Positions 1 through 8,885 of a DNA stretch of 64,000 bases are shown piece after piece. The position numbers were made by a program, and so were the translations under genes. Every line of letters starts with the position of its first letter. The first letter of the stretch is position 1. A model generated the notes under the pieces. It did no database searches and was not told the DNA's origin. It saw only the letters and a list, made by a program, of their open reading frames with translations. Origin of the DNA: Modestobacter excelsi (GTDB taxonomy: Bacteria > Actinomycetota > Actinomycetes > Mycobacteriales > Geodermatophilaceae); NCBI RefSeq assembly GCF_005930495.1, contig NZ_SJEX01000003.1, positions 62,001 to 126,000 of the forward strand, read 5' to 3'.

Positions 1-2
1 CG

Positions 3-176
3 TCGGCCAAGCGCATCGACGCGCTGGCGATCTGCGTCTGGAACGAGATGGGCGTCGACGAGGTCCTCTCCCTCGACCTGTCCTACGCACCGCCGTTCGC
101 CCCGGTGTGGGACCCGGTCCTGATCACCGCGCGCAAGGCGCTGGAGGCCGTGGAGGCCGACGCCCGGCAGCTCTGA
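3..176 (+). CDS. C-terminus of FAD-dependent pyridine nucleotide-disulfide oxidoreductase (partial)
   Basis: Only the last 57 residues are in the window; the gene begins upstream. The frame reads through to a TGA with no internal stop. It contains the stretch DLSYAPPFAPVWDPVL, which is typical of the C-terminal dimerisation domain of CoA-disulfide reductase/NADH-oxidase-like flavoproteins. In this family that domain packs at the homodimer interface while the FAD and NAD(P)H domains lie upstream. Family assignment comes from this motif alone, and substrate cannot be told. The next gene starts about 80 bases downstream in the same direction. Confidence 0.75.
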   Translation, partial: SAKRIDALAICVWNEMGVDEVLSLDLSYAPPFAPVWDPVLITARKALEAVEADARQL

Positions 177-254
177 GCAGCGGCCGGCGATGAGTTCCGG
201 CCCGGGCGCGGGTCCGTCCTGGTGTCGCAGGACGCAGATCCTCCGGAGGACGCC

Positions 255-936
255 ATGACGACCACCCCGAGCACCCCGTCCACCGCGCTGCCCGGCCGCC
301 CACCCGTCGTCGACCGCGCCACCTGGCAGGCGGCCCGGGACGAGCTGCTGGTCCGGGAGAAGGCGCACACGCGCGAGGGCGACGCCCTCGCCGCGGCCCG
401 CCGCACCAGGGCCAGTGCGAGGGCTGCACCTTCAACGTCTGGCACATGCGGGACGCCGTCTACCTCAACGCCCGCGGGGTCTCCTCCGCCGTCCTGACCT
501 CGGGCCGGTGGAGGAGGTGGCGCCCTTCCGGGAGTTCATGGGCTACACCCAGCCCTGGTACTCGGTGCACGGCGTCGAGGCGTCGATCGCCACCGAGGAG
601 GGGCACATCGAGTGCTACCTGCGCGACGGCGACCGGGTGTTCCTCACCTACGCCACCACCGGCCGGGGCAACGAGCCGGCCGACGGGTCTCTCGGGCTGC
701 TCGACATGACCCCCTACGGACGCCGGGAGGCGTGGCAGGACGACCCCGAGGGCTGGCCCGAGCCACCGCAGGTGGGCGCGCCCGTCGGCGGGCACGGCGC
801 GCCGATCTGCTGGTACTGGCGCTCGGGTCCCGACGGCGCCGGCAGCTGGGGGCCGACCAGCCGGCCCGTGCCGCAGTGGACCCGCCCCGGCGCGACCCTC
901 GTGGAGACCCTCGGCCGGCAGGACCACCACCACTGA
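255..936 (+). pseudogene. Broken DUF899 (thioredoxin-like) gene
   Basis: ATG at 255 follows a GGAGGA at 245-250. The first 50 codons read like the N-terminus of DUF899 proteins (RPPVVDRATWQ, VREKAHTREGDALAAARR). The frame then changes: from about 404 the family sequence HQGQCEGCTFNVWHMRDAVY continues in a second frame, and from about 505 a third frame gives PVEEVAPFREFMGYTQPWYS through to the natural TGA at 936. Relative to the family, roughly 40-50 codons between the first and second blocks are missing, including the usual hydrophobic core strand. A one-base loss then explains the second shift. DUF899 proteins have a thioredoxin-like fold of unknown substrate. With an internal deletion plus two frame changes this copy should be inactive. 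A sequencing error could explain the one-base shift but not the deletion. Confidence 0.8.
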
Positions 937-1006
937 CCGGCCGCCGGCGGCGCGCGGCGGCGGCGTCCGCGTGCCAGGCTCGGGCGCACGACGACGGGGA
1001 GGCGAC

Positions 1007-1951
1007 GTGCAGGCAGTGGTCTACGAGCGCACCGGTGGCCCGGAGGTGCTCTCGCTCCGCGAGGTGCCCGACCCCGAGCCCGCCGACGGCGCGGTGCTGG
1101 TCGACGTCGCGGCCGTGGGCGTCAACTTCCGGGACGTCTACGAGCGGGAGGGGCGACCGCCGTACACGGCGAGCCCGCCGGCGGTGATCGGCGTCGAGGG
1201 CGCGGGGACGGTCGTGGGCACCGGCGAGCGGGTGGCCTGGCTGGACGTCCGCGGCAGCTACGCGCAGCGGGTGGCCGCGCCGCGGGCGAAGCTGGTGCCG
1301 GTGCCCGGCGGCGTCGACCTCGACGTCGCCGCGGCCGTGATGCTGCAGGGCTGCACCGCCCAGTACCTGGTCACCGACTCGTACCCCGTCGCCGAGGGGG
1401 ACTGGGCGGTGGTGCACAGCGCGGCCGGCGGGGTCGGGCTGCTGCTCACCCAGCTGGTGCGCGCCCGCGGAGGCCACGTCCTGGCCACCACCTCCACCGA
1501 GGACAAGGCCGAGCTGGCCCGCGCCGCCGGGGCCGACGAGGTGGTGGTCGGCTACGGCGGGTTCGCCGACCGGGTCCGCGAGCTGTCCGGCGGCGAGGGC
1601 GCCGCCGTCGTCTACGACGGCGTCGGCCGGACGACGTTCGACGCGGGCCTGACCGCGCTGCGACCGGGCGGCCGGATGATCGTCTACGGCGCCGCCAGCG
1701 GGCAGCCCGAACCGCTGGAGCTGCACCGGCTCGCCGGCGCCGGGTCGCTGTTCGTGCAGCGGCCCACGCTGGCCACCTACACCCGCACGCCCGAGCTGCT
1801 GCGCCGGCTGGCCGGTGCGGTGCTGGACACGGTCGCCGCCGGCCGGCTCGACGTCCGGATCGGTGCCCGGCTCCCGCTCGGGGAGGCGCGCCGCGGGCAC
1901 GAGGACCTCGAGGCCCGTCGCACCACCGGCAAGCTGCTCCTGCTGCCCTGA
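1007..1951 (+). CDS. Zinc-independent quinone oxidoreductase (MDR family)
   Basis: 314 residues, normal length for a quinone oxidoreductase of the medium-chain dehydrogenase/reductase superfamily, which reduces quinones or enones with NADPH in the cytosol. The N-terminal GroES-like catalytic domain (VGVNFRDVYEREG, IGVEGAGTV) is followed by a Rossmann domain with the nucleotide-binding motif AAGGVGLLLTQL and the C-terminal GEARRGHEDLEARRTTGKLLL signature. The structural-zinc cysteines of true alcohol dehydrogenases are absent. GTG at 1007 is preferred because GGGGAGG lies at 996-1002; a longer version from GTG 971 would add twelve low-complexity residues. Codirectional with the preceding gene, with no overlap. 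Confidence 0.9.
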   Translation: MQAVVYERTGGPEVLSLREVPDPEPADGAVLVDVAAVGVNFRDVYEREGRPPYTASPPAVIGVEGAGTVVGTGERVAWLDVRGSYAQRVAAPRAKLVPVPGGVDLDVAAAVMLQGCTAQYLVTDSYPVAEGDWAVVHSAAGGVGLLLTQLVRARGGHVLATTSTEDKAELARAAGADEVVVGYGGFADRVRELSGGEGAAVVYDGVGRTTFDAGLTALRPGGRMIVYGAASGQPEPLELHRLAGAGSLFVQRPTLATYTRTPELLRRLAGAVLDTVAAGRLDVRIGARLPLGEARRGHEDLEARRTTGKLLLLP

Positions 1952-2203
1952 TCCGCTGCTCCGGGGAGGCACGGTGGTGCGGGCGGTCCACGCCTAGCCG
2001 GGCGGGCCACGCAGCCGCCGGCCTGCAGAACAGCCTTCTCGGCGGCCGGCGCCGTCGCCCGCGACCGGCTGACCGGACGCGGGCGGGCCCGGGCCCGAGA
2101 GGACCAGGGTGTTCCACGGGCGCGACCACAGCCCGGGAGGACGAGCCTCGGGGCGCTGCCCGCCGGAGCGCGGGGACCACAGCACGTCCGTGGAGGTGCG
2201 TCC

Positions 2204-3118
2204 GTGACCACGCTGTTCCGGCGTCTGCACATGCCCCCGCTCGACGGGGCGACCGCCTGGCTCAACTCCGAGCCGCTGGACCCCGCCGGGCTGCGCGGGA
2301 AGGTCGTCCTGGTCGACTTCTGGACCCTGACCTGCATCAACTGGCTGCGCACCGAGCCCTGGGTCCGCACCTGGTCGCGGGCCTACCGGGACGACGGGCT
2401 GGTCGTGATCGGCGTGCACACCCCGGAGTTCGGCTTCGAGCACGACCTCGACCTCGTCCGCCGGGCGACGCGGGAGCGGGGGATCGACCACCCGGTCGCC
2501 GTCGACAACGGCTACCGGGTCTGGCGGGCCTTCGACAACCACTACTGGCCGGCGCTCTACTTCGTCGACACCGACGGCGTGGTCCGCGACCAGCACTTCG
2601 GTGAGGGCCGGTACGAGCAGTCCGAGCGCCGGCTCCAGCGGCTGCTCGGCATCGACCGGCCGTTCGTCGCCGTCGAGGGCGAGGGGGTGGAGGCGGCGGC
2701 CGACTGGGACCAGCTGCGCACACCCGAGACCTACCTGGGCGCCGAGCGCGGCGGGCGGCCCGACGCACCGGGCGAGCTGCCCCTCGGCCACTGGGCCCTC
2801 ACCGGGCGCTGGACGACCGAGCCGGAGGACGTCCTGCTCGACCAGGCCGGCGGCGGCATCAGCTTCCGCTTCTCCGCCCGGGACGCGCACCTGGTGCTGT
2901 CCTCGGCCGGTCCGGAGCCGATCCCCTTCCAGCTGCTCCTCGACGGCGAGGTCCCCGGCCGCTCGCACGGCGTCGACGTCGACGACCAGGGCAACGGCGT
3001 CCTGGACGGGGGCCGGCTGTACCAGCTGGTCCGCCAGGCCGGCGAGGTCCGCGAGCGCACGCTGACCCTCACCTTCTCCGGGGCCGGCGCCCGGGCCCAC
3101 GTCTTCACGTTCGGCTGA
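2204..3118 (+). CDS. Thioredoxin-fold (TlpA/DipZ-C-like) protein with one active-site Cys
   Basis: 304 residues from GTG 2204, with GGAGG at 2192-2196. The first about 150 residues form a redoxin/TlpA-type thioredoxin fold (VVLVDFWTLTCINW, VVIGVHTPEFGFEHD, PALYFVDTDGVVRDQ). The remainder resembles the beta-rich C-terminal domain that follows thioredoxin domains in DipZ-type proteins. The active-site position reads C44-I-N-W47, so only the first cysteine of a CXXC is present. A mixed-disulfide or peroxidatic role is therefore more likely than classical dithiol exchange. There is no signal peptide or membrane segment, so a cytoplasmic location is inferred. The partner is unknown. Confidence 0.85.
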   Translation: MTTLFRRLHMPPLDGATAWLNSEPLDPAGLRGKVVLVDFWTLTCINWLRTEPWVRTWSRAYRDDGLVVIGVHTPEFGFEHDLDLVRRATRERGIDHPVAVDNGYRVWRAFDNHYWPALYFVDTDGVVRDQHFGEGRYEQSERRLQRLLGIDRPFVAVEGEGVEAAADWDQLRTPETYLGAERGGRPDAPGELPLGHWALTGRWTTEPEDVLLDQAGGGISFRFSARDAHLVLSSAGPEPIPFQLLLDGEVPGRSHGVDVDDQGNGVLDGGRLYQLVRQAGEVRERTLTLTFSGAGARAHVFTFG

Positions 3119-3191
3119 GCTCGTCCCCGGGCGCCCCGACGGGCCCGGGTGCTGACCCGCCCGCACGACCCACACCGCCAGGAGGATGAGG

Positions 3192-4451
3192 ATGTCCACA
3201 CCCACCCGACCCACCTCGACCGGCACCGGCACCGGCACCGGCACCGTGCCCACGCCCCGCACGGAGGCCGACCCGGCCGCGGTCCGGCCCTTCCAGGTCC
3301 ACGTGCCGGAGGAGGAGCTCGCCGAGCTCCGCCGCCGCATCGCCGCGACGCGCTGGCCGACCCGGGAGCTGGTGGCGAACCGCTCCCAGGGTGTGCAGCT
3401 GGCGACGATGCAGGCGCTCGCGCGCTACTGGGCGACCGACTACGACCTCGGCAGGTGCGAGGCGCGGCTGAACGCGCTGCCGCAGTTCGTGACCGAGATC
3501 GACGGCGTGGACGTGCACTTCCTGCACGTGCGGTCGCGGCACGAGGACGCCCTGCCGCTGGTCATGACCCACGGCTGGCCCGGCTCGGTGGTCGAGATGC
3601 TCGACAGCGTCGGGCCGCTCACCGACCCGACCGCGCACGGCGGGCGCGCCGAGGACGCCTTCCACCTCGTGCTGCCGTCGCTGCCGGGCTACGGCTTCTC
3701 CAGCGAGCCGACCGAGCTCGGCTGGGACACCCCGCACGTGGCGCGGGCCTGGGCGGAGCTGATGCGCCGTCTCGGCTACACCCGCTACGTCGCCCAGGGC
3801 GGCGACGTCGGCGCCGGCGTCACCGACGCGATGGGCCGCCAGGCGCCCGAGGGCCTGATCGGCATCCACACCAACCTGCTGGTGACGGCGCTGGGCGGGC
3901 CGCAGCCGACGGACACCGAGGCCGAACGCGCGGCGGCCGACGCGCTGACCGTCTTCCGCGCCGACGGCTTCGCCTACTTCCTGGAACAGGCCACCCGCCC
4001 GCAGACCATCGGCTACGGCCTGCTGGACTCCCCGGTCGCCCTGGCCGCCTGGATGCTCGACCACGACACCGACGCCTACTACAAGATCGCCCGCGCCTTC
4101 GTCGACGAGCAGCCCTCGGGCAACCTCACCCGGGACCACGTGCTGGACAACATCACGCTGTACTGGCTCACCGGCACCGGCGCCTCGGCCGCCCGGTCGT
4201 ACTGGGACAACTACGGCGTCGCCGCGACCCAGGCCGCAGCGGGCCGCGTGGCCCCCGACGTCACGGTCCCGGTCGGCTTCACCACGTTCCCCGGCGAGAT
4301 CTGGCGGACCCCGCGCAGCTGGGCGGAGAAGGCGTACCCCACCCTCAGCTACTTCAACGAGGTCGACCGCGGCGGCCACTTCGCCGCCTGGGAGGAGCCC
4401 GAGCTGTTCGCCACCGAGCTGCGGGCGGCGTTCGGTCCGCTGCGGTCGTGA
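3192..4451 (+). CDS. Epoxide hydrolase family alpha/beta hydrolase (copy 1)
   Basis: 419 residues. It has the N-terminal epoxide hydrolase domain (VPEEELAELRRRIAATRWP) followed by the alpha/beta-hydrolase core of the juvenile-hormone/microsomal epoxide hydrolase type. The oxyanion motif HGWP begins at residue 127, the nucleophile is Asp205 in GGDVGA, and the catalytic His is about residue 396 in RGGHFAAWE. These enzymes open epoxides to diols through an ester on the Asp. The usual GGDWGA has Val here. ATG 3192 is chosen over 3186 because GGAGG at 3181-3185 leaves six bases to it and none to 3186. A tandem ACCGGC run codes a Thr-Gly repeat near the N-terminus. Convergent with a paralogue at 4561-5772. 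Confidence 0.92.
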   Translation: MSTPTRPTSTGTGTGTGTVPTPRTEADPAAVRPFQVHVPEEELAELRRRIAATRWPTRELVANRSQGVQLATMQALARYWATDYDLGRCEARLNALPQFVTEIDGVDVHFLHVRSRHEDALPLVMTHGWPGSVVEMLDSVGPLTDPTAHGGRAEDAFHLVLPSLPGYGFSSEPTELGWDTPHVARAWAELMRRLGYTRYVAQGGDVGAGVTDAMGRQAPEGLIGIHTNLLVTALGGPQPTDTEAERAAADALTVFRADGFAYFLEQATRPQTIGYGLLDSPVALAAWMLDHDTDAYYKIARAFVDEQPSGNLTRDHVLDNITLYWLTGTGASAARSYWDNYGVAATQAAAGRVAPDVTVPVGFTTFPGEIWRTPRSWAEKAYPTLSYFNEVDRGGHFAAWEEPELFATELRAAFGPLRS

Positions 4452-4472
4452 CCCCCGGCGGCTGAGCAGGGG

Positions 4473-4511
4473 ACCGGCGGCGCCAGGGAGGGAGTCCCCG
4501 GCGCCGCCGGT
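4473..4511. terminator. Bidirectional hairpin between convergent epoxide hydrolase genes
   Basis: Perfect 12-base arms ACCGGCGGCGCC (4473-4484) and GGCGCCGCCGGT (4500-4511) enclose a 15-base loop that itself can pair GGGA with TCCC. It lies in the 109 bases between two convergent stop codons, so a shared transcription terminator is the simplest reading. There is no long T tract on either side, as is common in actinobacteria. Confidence 0.7.
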
Positions 4512-4516
4512 TCGCC

Positions 4517-4567
4517 GATGCCCTGTTCAGCGCGATGCCCTGTTCAGCGCGATGCCCTGTTCAGCGC
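4517..4567. repeat. Three perfect tandem copies of a 17-base unit covering a stop codon
   Basis: GATGCCCTGTTCAGCGC is repeated exactly at 4517-4533, 4534-4550 and 4551-4567. The last copy contains the TGA (minus strand, 4563-4561) and the final codons of epoxide hydrolase copy 2. The tail of the gene has therefore been duplicated twice into the intergenic space without changing the protein. Replication slippage is the likely origin. Confidence 0.9.
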
Positions 4568-5772
4568 AGCGAGCGGAACGCGGCGCGGAGCTCCTCGGCG
4601 AACAGCTGGGGCTGCTCCCACGCCGCGAAGTGCCCGCCCCGGTCGACCTCGTGGTAGTAGACGAGGCCGGGGTAGGCCCGCTCGGCCCAGCTGCGCGGTG
4701 CCTGGTACTGCTCGCCCGGGAAGATCGTCATGGCCACCGGGAGGGTCACGCCCTTGGCGTCGAAGAAGCCGCCCCGGTACTCCCAGTACAGCCGGGACGC
4801 GGACACCCCGGTGTTCGTCAGCCAGTACAGGGTGATGTTGTCCAGCACCTCGTCGCGGGTGAGCTCGCCGGTGGCGCTCGTGGTGCGGTCCAGCGCAGCG
4901 ACGACGGCCGCGGCGGGCTGGTCGTCGGCGTCGTTGTGGTCCAGCAGCCAGGCGGCCAGGCCGACGGGTGAGTCGGCGATGCCGTACAGCGTCTGCGGCC
5001 GCGCCGCCATGTACTGGGCGTACTGCACCTGGCCGAAGGTCGCGACCAGCTGCTGGTAGGCGCGGCGTTCCTCGGCCGAGAGCCCGGCGGGCGGCGGGTC
5101 GCCCGCGGCCAGCGCCCGGTCGACGTCCGCCGGCACCGTGGCGGGCATGTTCGTGTGCACGGCGAGCAGCCCCTCGGGGGCCTGCAGGCCCATCTGGTCG
5201 ACGACGAAGGCACCCCAGTCGCCGCCCTGGGCGACGTAGCGGTCGTAGCCCAGCCGCTGCATCAGCTCGGCCCAGGCCCGGCCCATCCGCTCGGGCCCCC
5301 ACCCGGTGCTGGTCGGCTTGCCCGAGAACCCGTAACCGGGCATCGACGGGACCACCACGTGGAAGGCGTCCGCAGCCGTCCCACCGTGCGCCGTGGGATC
5401 GGTCAGCCGGTCGATGATCTTCAGCTGCTCGATGATCGAGCCGGGCCAGCCGTGGTTGACCACCAGCGGCAGCGCGTCGTCGTGGCGGGACCGGACGTGC
5501 AGGAAGTGGATGTCCAGTCCGTCGATGGACGTGACGAACTGCGGCAGCGCGTTGAGCCTGGACTCGCAGGCACGCCAGTCGTAGTCGGTCGCCCAGTGGC
5601 GGGCGAGGCGCTGCACCATGTCCAGCGGCACGCCCTGGGAGTGGTCGCGGACGGTCTCCCGGTCGGGCCAGTGGGTGGCCGCGATGCGCCGGCGGAGGTC
5701 CTGCAGGGCCTCGTCCGGCACGTCGACGGAGAAGGGGCGGATCCCTACTCCGGACTCCACGGTGGTGGTCAT
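4561..5772 (-). CDS. Epoxide hydrolase family alpha/beta hydrolase (copy 2)
   Basis: 403 residues, a close paralogue of the copy at 3192-4451 with the same domain order. The epoxide hydrolase N-terminal domain (VPDEALQDLRRRIAATHWP) is followed by HGWP at residue 107, nucleophile Asp185 in the canonical GGDWGA, and catalytic His381 in RGGHFAAWE. It should hydrolyse epoxides in the cytosol; the substrate is unknown. ATG 5772 is supported by AGGAGG nine bases upstream (complement of 5782-5787). An upstream in-frame start would add 18 arginine-rich residues. It lies 114 bases downstream of a codirectional LuxR-type regulator gene, which may control it or be cotranscribed. Confidence 0.92.
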   Translation of the reverse strand: MTTTVESGVGIRPFSVDVPDEALQDLRRRIAATHWPDRETVRDHSQGVPLDMVQRLARHWATDYDWRACESRLNALPQFVTSIDGLDIHFLHVRSRHDDALPLVVNHGWPGSIIEQLKIIDRLTDPTAHGGTAADAFHVVVPSMPGYGFSGKPTSTGWGPERMGRAWAELMQRLGYDRYVAQGGDWGAFVVDQMGLQAPEGLLAVHTNMPATVPADVDRALAAGDPPPAGLSAEERRAYQQLVATFGQVQYAQYMAARPQTLYGIADSPVGLAAWLLDHNDADDQPAAAVVAALDRTTSATGELTRDEVLDNITLYWLTNTGVSASRLYWEYRGGFFDAKGVTLPVAMTIFPGEQYQAPRSWAERAYPGLVYYHEVDRGGHFAAWEQPQLFAEELRAAFRSLR

Positions 5773-5886
5773 GACGACGTCCCTCCTGTGCGATCGGGTG
5801 CGTCCGCCCACGATCGCGCGGCCCACCCCCGGTCGAACCCGGGAGAGTCCCTGGTCCGCTGCCCGCGGCGCGGGCGGCCGGTGAGG

Positions 5887-8664
5887 TCAGCGGCCGGCGG
5901 CGTGGTGGTCGCCGGCCGGCAGTGACGTCCGCAGCTCCCGCCGGGTGCTGACGCCGAGCTTGCTGAACGTCTTGCGCAGGTGCCACTCCACCGTCCGGGG
6001 GCTGACGTACAGCGCGGCTCCGATCTCCGGGTTGGTGAGCCCCTGCGCCGCGAGCCTGGCGATGTGCGCCTCCTGGGCCGTGAGCGTCCCCGGGGCCTCC
6101 ACGGTGCGCCGGCGGACGGTCTCCCCGGTGGCCAGGAGCTCGTGCCGTGCGCGGTCCGCGAACGTCTCCAGCCCCATCGCCGACAGGGCCTCGTGGGCGG
6201 CCCGCAGCTGGGTGCGGGCCTCGACGCGCCGGCCCTCCCGCCGCAGCCACTCGCCGTGGAGCAGCTGGGCGCGGGCCAGCTCGACCCGGACCCCGGTGCG
6301 GCCGAGGCGCTCGACCGCCTCCCGGTGCAGGTCGTCCGCCGCCGTCCCGGTCCGCAGCAGGGCGGCACGGCTCGCCGCCACGCCCAGCGCCCAGTCGCTG
6401 CCGCTGGCGCGCGCCAGCCCGGAGAGCTGCTCCAGCGCGGCCGCTCCGGCGGCCGTGTCCCCGCTGCGCACCCCGGCCTCCACGAGCTCGGCCAGCGCCC
6501 ACTTCGGCGGACCCAGTTCCAGCGGGTCCGCCGCGGCCTCCTGTGCGGCGCGCAGCGCCTCCGCGTAGCGGCCCAGCCCGTTGCACAGGACGGCCCGGGC
6601 CCACTGGGCCATGTTCACCCCGACGCCCTCCCCGCGGGCGACGACGTCGTCCAGGCAGCGGCGCAGGACCGGCTCGGCCTGGTCGGCCCGGCCCTGGACG
6701 GCGAGCAGGCCCACCTCCCCGTAGCACACGAGACCGCTGCCGGTCACGTCGGTGGTCCACCGGCACTCCTGGACCAGTGACGTCGCTGCGGCCAGGTCGC
6801 CGGTGAACAGGTGCACGACCGTGCGGGTGTCCAGCGCCAGCGGGAGGGCGGCGAGGGCACCGGCCTGCCGGGTGAGCTGGAGGTGCCGCCGGGTCAGCAC
6901 GTCCCACGCGCCGTCGTCCCACAGGGAGGCGGCCGTGGCCGCCGCCAGCCAGGCGGAGCGGAGCGCCTCGTCGAGGGTCAGGTCCTCGCCGGCGAACGCG
7001 GTCACGGCCCGGCGCAACGGGGCGACCGCGGGCGCGTACCCCTCGGTGGACAGGACGACGAGGCCCGTGAGCAGGGCGTCGCGCTTGCGCGGCGAGGACG
7101 GTCGCGGCGCCGCCCGCGCCGCTCCGGCGACCTGCCGGGCGCCCGGGCCGGCGGCCAGCCGGCCGGCGAACAGCGCAGCGGTCAGCGCGTCGAGGTAGGT
7201 GTCCCGGGCGAGGTCGGCGTCGATCGGCTCCAGCCGCCGGGCGGCGGCCAGCAGCAGGGGGAGCGCCTCGTTGCCCCGGTCCTCGGCGAAGGACAGCTGC
7301 GCGCAGAGCAGCTCCAGCCGGGCCCGGTCCGCCTCGCCGAGCGGTCCGACCCGGGCTGTGGCCAGCGCGTCGGTGGCGGCGTCGAACGCGCCTGCGGCGA
7401 TGTCGGCCCCGGCGGCGTCGAGCGACCGCCGTGCCCGGGTCGCCGGGTCCGGCGTCAGTGCGGCGGACCAGCCGAGCAGGGCGGCCGCCGCGGCCAGCCC
7501 GCCGTGCGACTGGGCCCGGCCGGCCGAGTGCTGGAGCTCGGCGGCCACCGACTCGTCCGGACCGACCGCGGCGTGGGCGCGGTGCCAGGCGCGGCGGTCC
7601 GGGTCCAGGTCGGCGTCGGTGGCGTCGGCCAGCGCCCGGTGGACGGCTCGCCGGTCGTCGGGGGCGGCCGAGCGGTAGACCGTGGACCGGACGAGCGGGT
7701 GGCGGAAGCGGACCCGCTCGCGCAGCTCGACCAGCCCGGCGTTCTCTGCGGCCCCCACCGCGTCGGCGCCGAGGCCGAGCCGCTCGACGGCCCGCCACAG
7801 CAGCGGGACGTCGCCGACCGGTTCGGCGGCGGCGACGAGCAGGAGCTGCCGGGAGGGTGCCGGCAGCTCCTGCACCCGGCGCACGAACCCCCGCTCCAGG
7901 CGGTGCAGCAGCGGGGCCGGGGCGGCGGCGTCGCCGTCGCCGCCGAAGGCCAGTTCCGCCGCGGTGAGCCCGCGCGGCAGCTCGAGGAGGGCGAGCGGGT
8001 TGCCCTGGCTCTCGGCCACGATCCGGTCCCGCACCCGGGGGTCGAGGGCGCCGGTCACCGCCGTGTCCAGCAGCACCGCGGCGTCGGCGATCCGCAGCCC
8101 GGACAGCGTGCGGCTCGGCACGCCGGGGAACGGCGGTGCCGCCGCTCCGTCCCGCGCGGCCAGCACCAGCGCCACGGGGTCGGCCGCCAGTCGCCGGGCG
8201 ACGAACCCCAGCGTCTGCGACGACGCCTGGTCCAGCCACTGGGCGTCGTCCACCACGCAGACCAGCGGCCGGTCACCGGCCACCTCCGACAGCAGGGTGA
8301 GCACCGCCAGCCCGACCAGGAAACGGTCCGGTGCCGGTCCCGGCTGCAGCCCGAACGCCGTGCCGAGCGCCTGCTGCTGCGGGACGGGCAGCGCGCCCAG
8401 CCGGTCCAGGAACGGGGCGCAGAGCTGGTGCACCCCCGCGAAGGCGAGCTCCATCTCCGACTCGACACCGGCCGCTCGGGTCACCCGGCACCCCGTCGCC
8501 CGGTCCACCAGGAAGTCCAGCAGGGCCGTCTTGCCGATCCCCGGCCCACCCCGCAGCACCAGGACCTGGCTGCGGCCGGCCCGGGCCGCCGCGACCAGCT
8601 CGAGCAGTGCGTCGCAGTCGCCGCGCCGGCCCACCAGGCCCAGCCACGAGCCGGGGAAGGGCAT
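5887..8664 (-). CDS. LAL-type LuxR family transcriptional regulator
   Basis: 925 residues. The N-terminus is a STAND-type AAA ATPase with Walker A GGPGIGKTALLD around residues 39-50 and a Walker B-like PLVCVVDDAQWLD about 100 residues later. A long helical TPR-like middle follows. The protein ends in a LuxR helix-turn-helix (LTAQEAHIARLAAQGLTNPE, then YVSPRTVEWHLRKTFSKLG). Such regulators sense ligands through the large ATPase/TPR module and bind DNA through the last 65 residues. Start at ATG 8664 is chosen because the preceding 22 residues of the longest frame are not family-like. A weak GGTGAG precedes it. It is transcribed toward epoxide hydrolase copy 2, so that hydrolase is the obvious candidate target. 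Confidence 0.9.
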   Translation of the reverse strand: MPFPGSWLGLVGRRGDCDALLELVAAARAGRSQVLVLRGGPGIGKTALLDFLVDRATGCRVTRAAGVESEMELAFAGVHQLCAPFLDRLGALPVPQQQALGTAFGLQPGPAPDRFLVGLAVLTLLSEVAGDRPLVCVVDDAQWLDQASSQTLGFVARRLAADPVALVLAARDGAAAPPFPGVPSRTLSGLRIADAAVLLDTAVTGALDPRVRDRIVAESQGNPLALLELPRGLTAAELAFGGDGDAAAPAPLLHRLERGFVRRVQELPAPSRQLLLVAAAEPVGDVPLLWRAVERLGLGADAVGAAENAGLVELRERVRFRHPLVRSTVYRSAAPDDRRAVHRALADATDADLDPDRRAWHRAHAAVGPDESVAAELQHSAGRAQSHGGLAAAAALLGWSAALTPDPATRARRSLDAAGADIAAGAFDAATDALATARVGPLGEADRARLELLCAQLSFAEDRGNEALPLLLAAARRLEPIDADLARDTYLDALTAALFAGRLAAGPGARQVAGAARAAPRPSSPRKRDALLTGLVVLSTEGYAPAVAPLRRAVTAFAGEDLTLDEALRSAWLAAATAASLWDDGAWDVLTRRHLQLTRQAGALAALPLALDTRTVVHLFTGDLAAATSLVQECRWTTDVTGSGLVCYGEVGLLAVQGRADQAEPVLRRCLDDVVARGEGVGVNMAQWARAVLCNGLGRYAEALRAAQEAAADPLELGPPKWALAELVEAGVRSGDTAAGAAALEQLSGLARASGSDWALGVAASRAALLRTGTAADDLHREAVERLGRTGVRVELARAQLLHGEWLRREGRRVEARTQLRAAHEALSAMGLETFADRARHELLATGETVRRRTVEAPGTLTAQEAHIARLAAQGLTNPEIGAALYVSPRTVEWHLRKTFSKLGVSTRRELRTSLPAGDHHAAGR

Positions 8665-8885
8665 CTGCTCACCGCCTGAGGAGTCGGAGCCGCACCCGCG
8701 CGATCGCTCGACCAGCTGGTGCCCCTGCACCCCGCTGCACGCCGCCCCCAGTCCACACCCGGAGCACCCCCGCCGGGAAGGGGCCGGGAGACGGGCGCGC
8801 CCACCACGTCAGCGGGAGCGGCGGGTCGGCCGGGTCGAGGTGCTCCGCGTCGGCCGCTCGCGCTGGTCGGCGTGGTGCCCGGCGG

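Noticed and set aside
644-1972. Long minus-strand open frame opposite the quinone oxidoreductase
   Set aside because: Arg/Gly/Ala-rich low-complexity translation in antisense to a clear MDR enzyme; a G/C-driven shadow.
4544-8239. 1231-codon minus-strand frame spanning the epoxide hydrolase and regulator genes
   Set aside because: It runs out of frame through two convincing genes and encodes only Arg/Pro/Gly-rich sequence.
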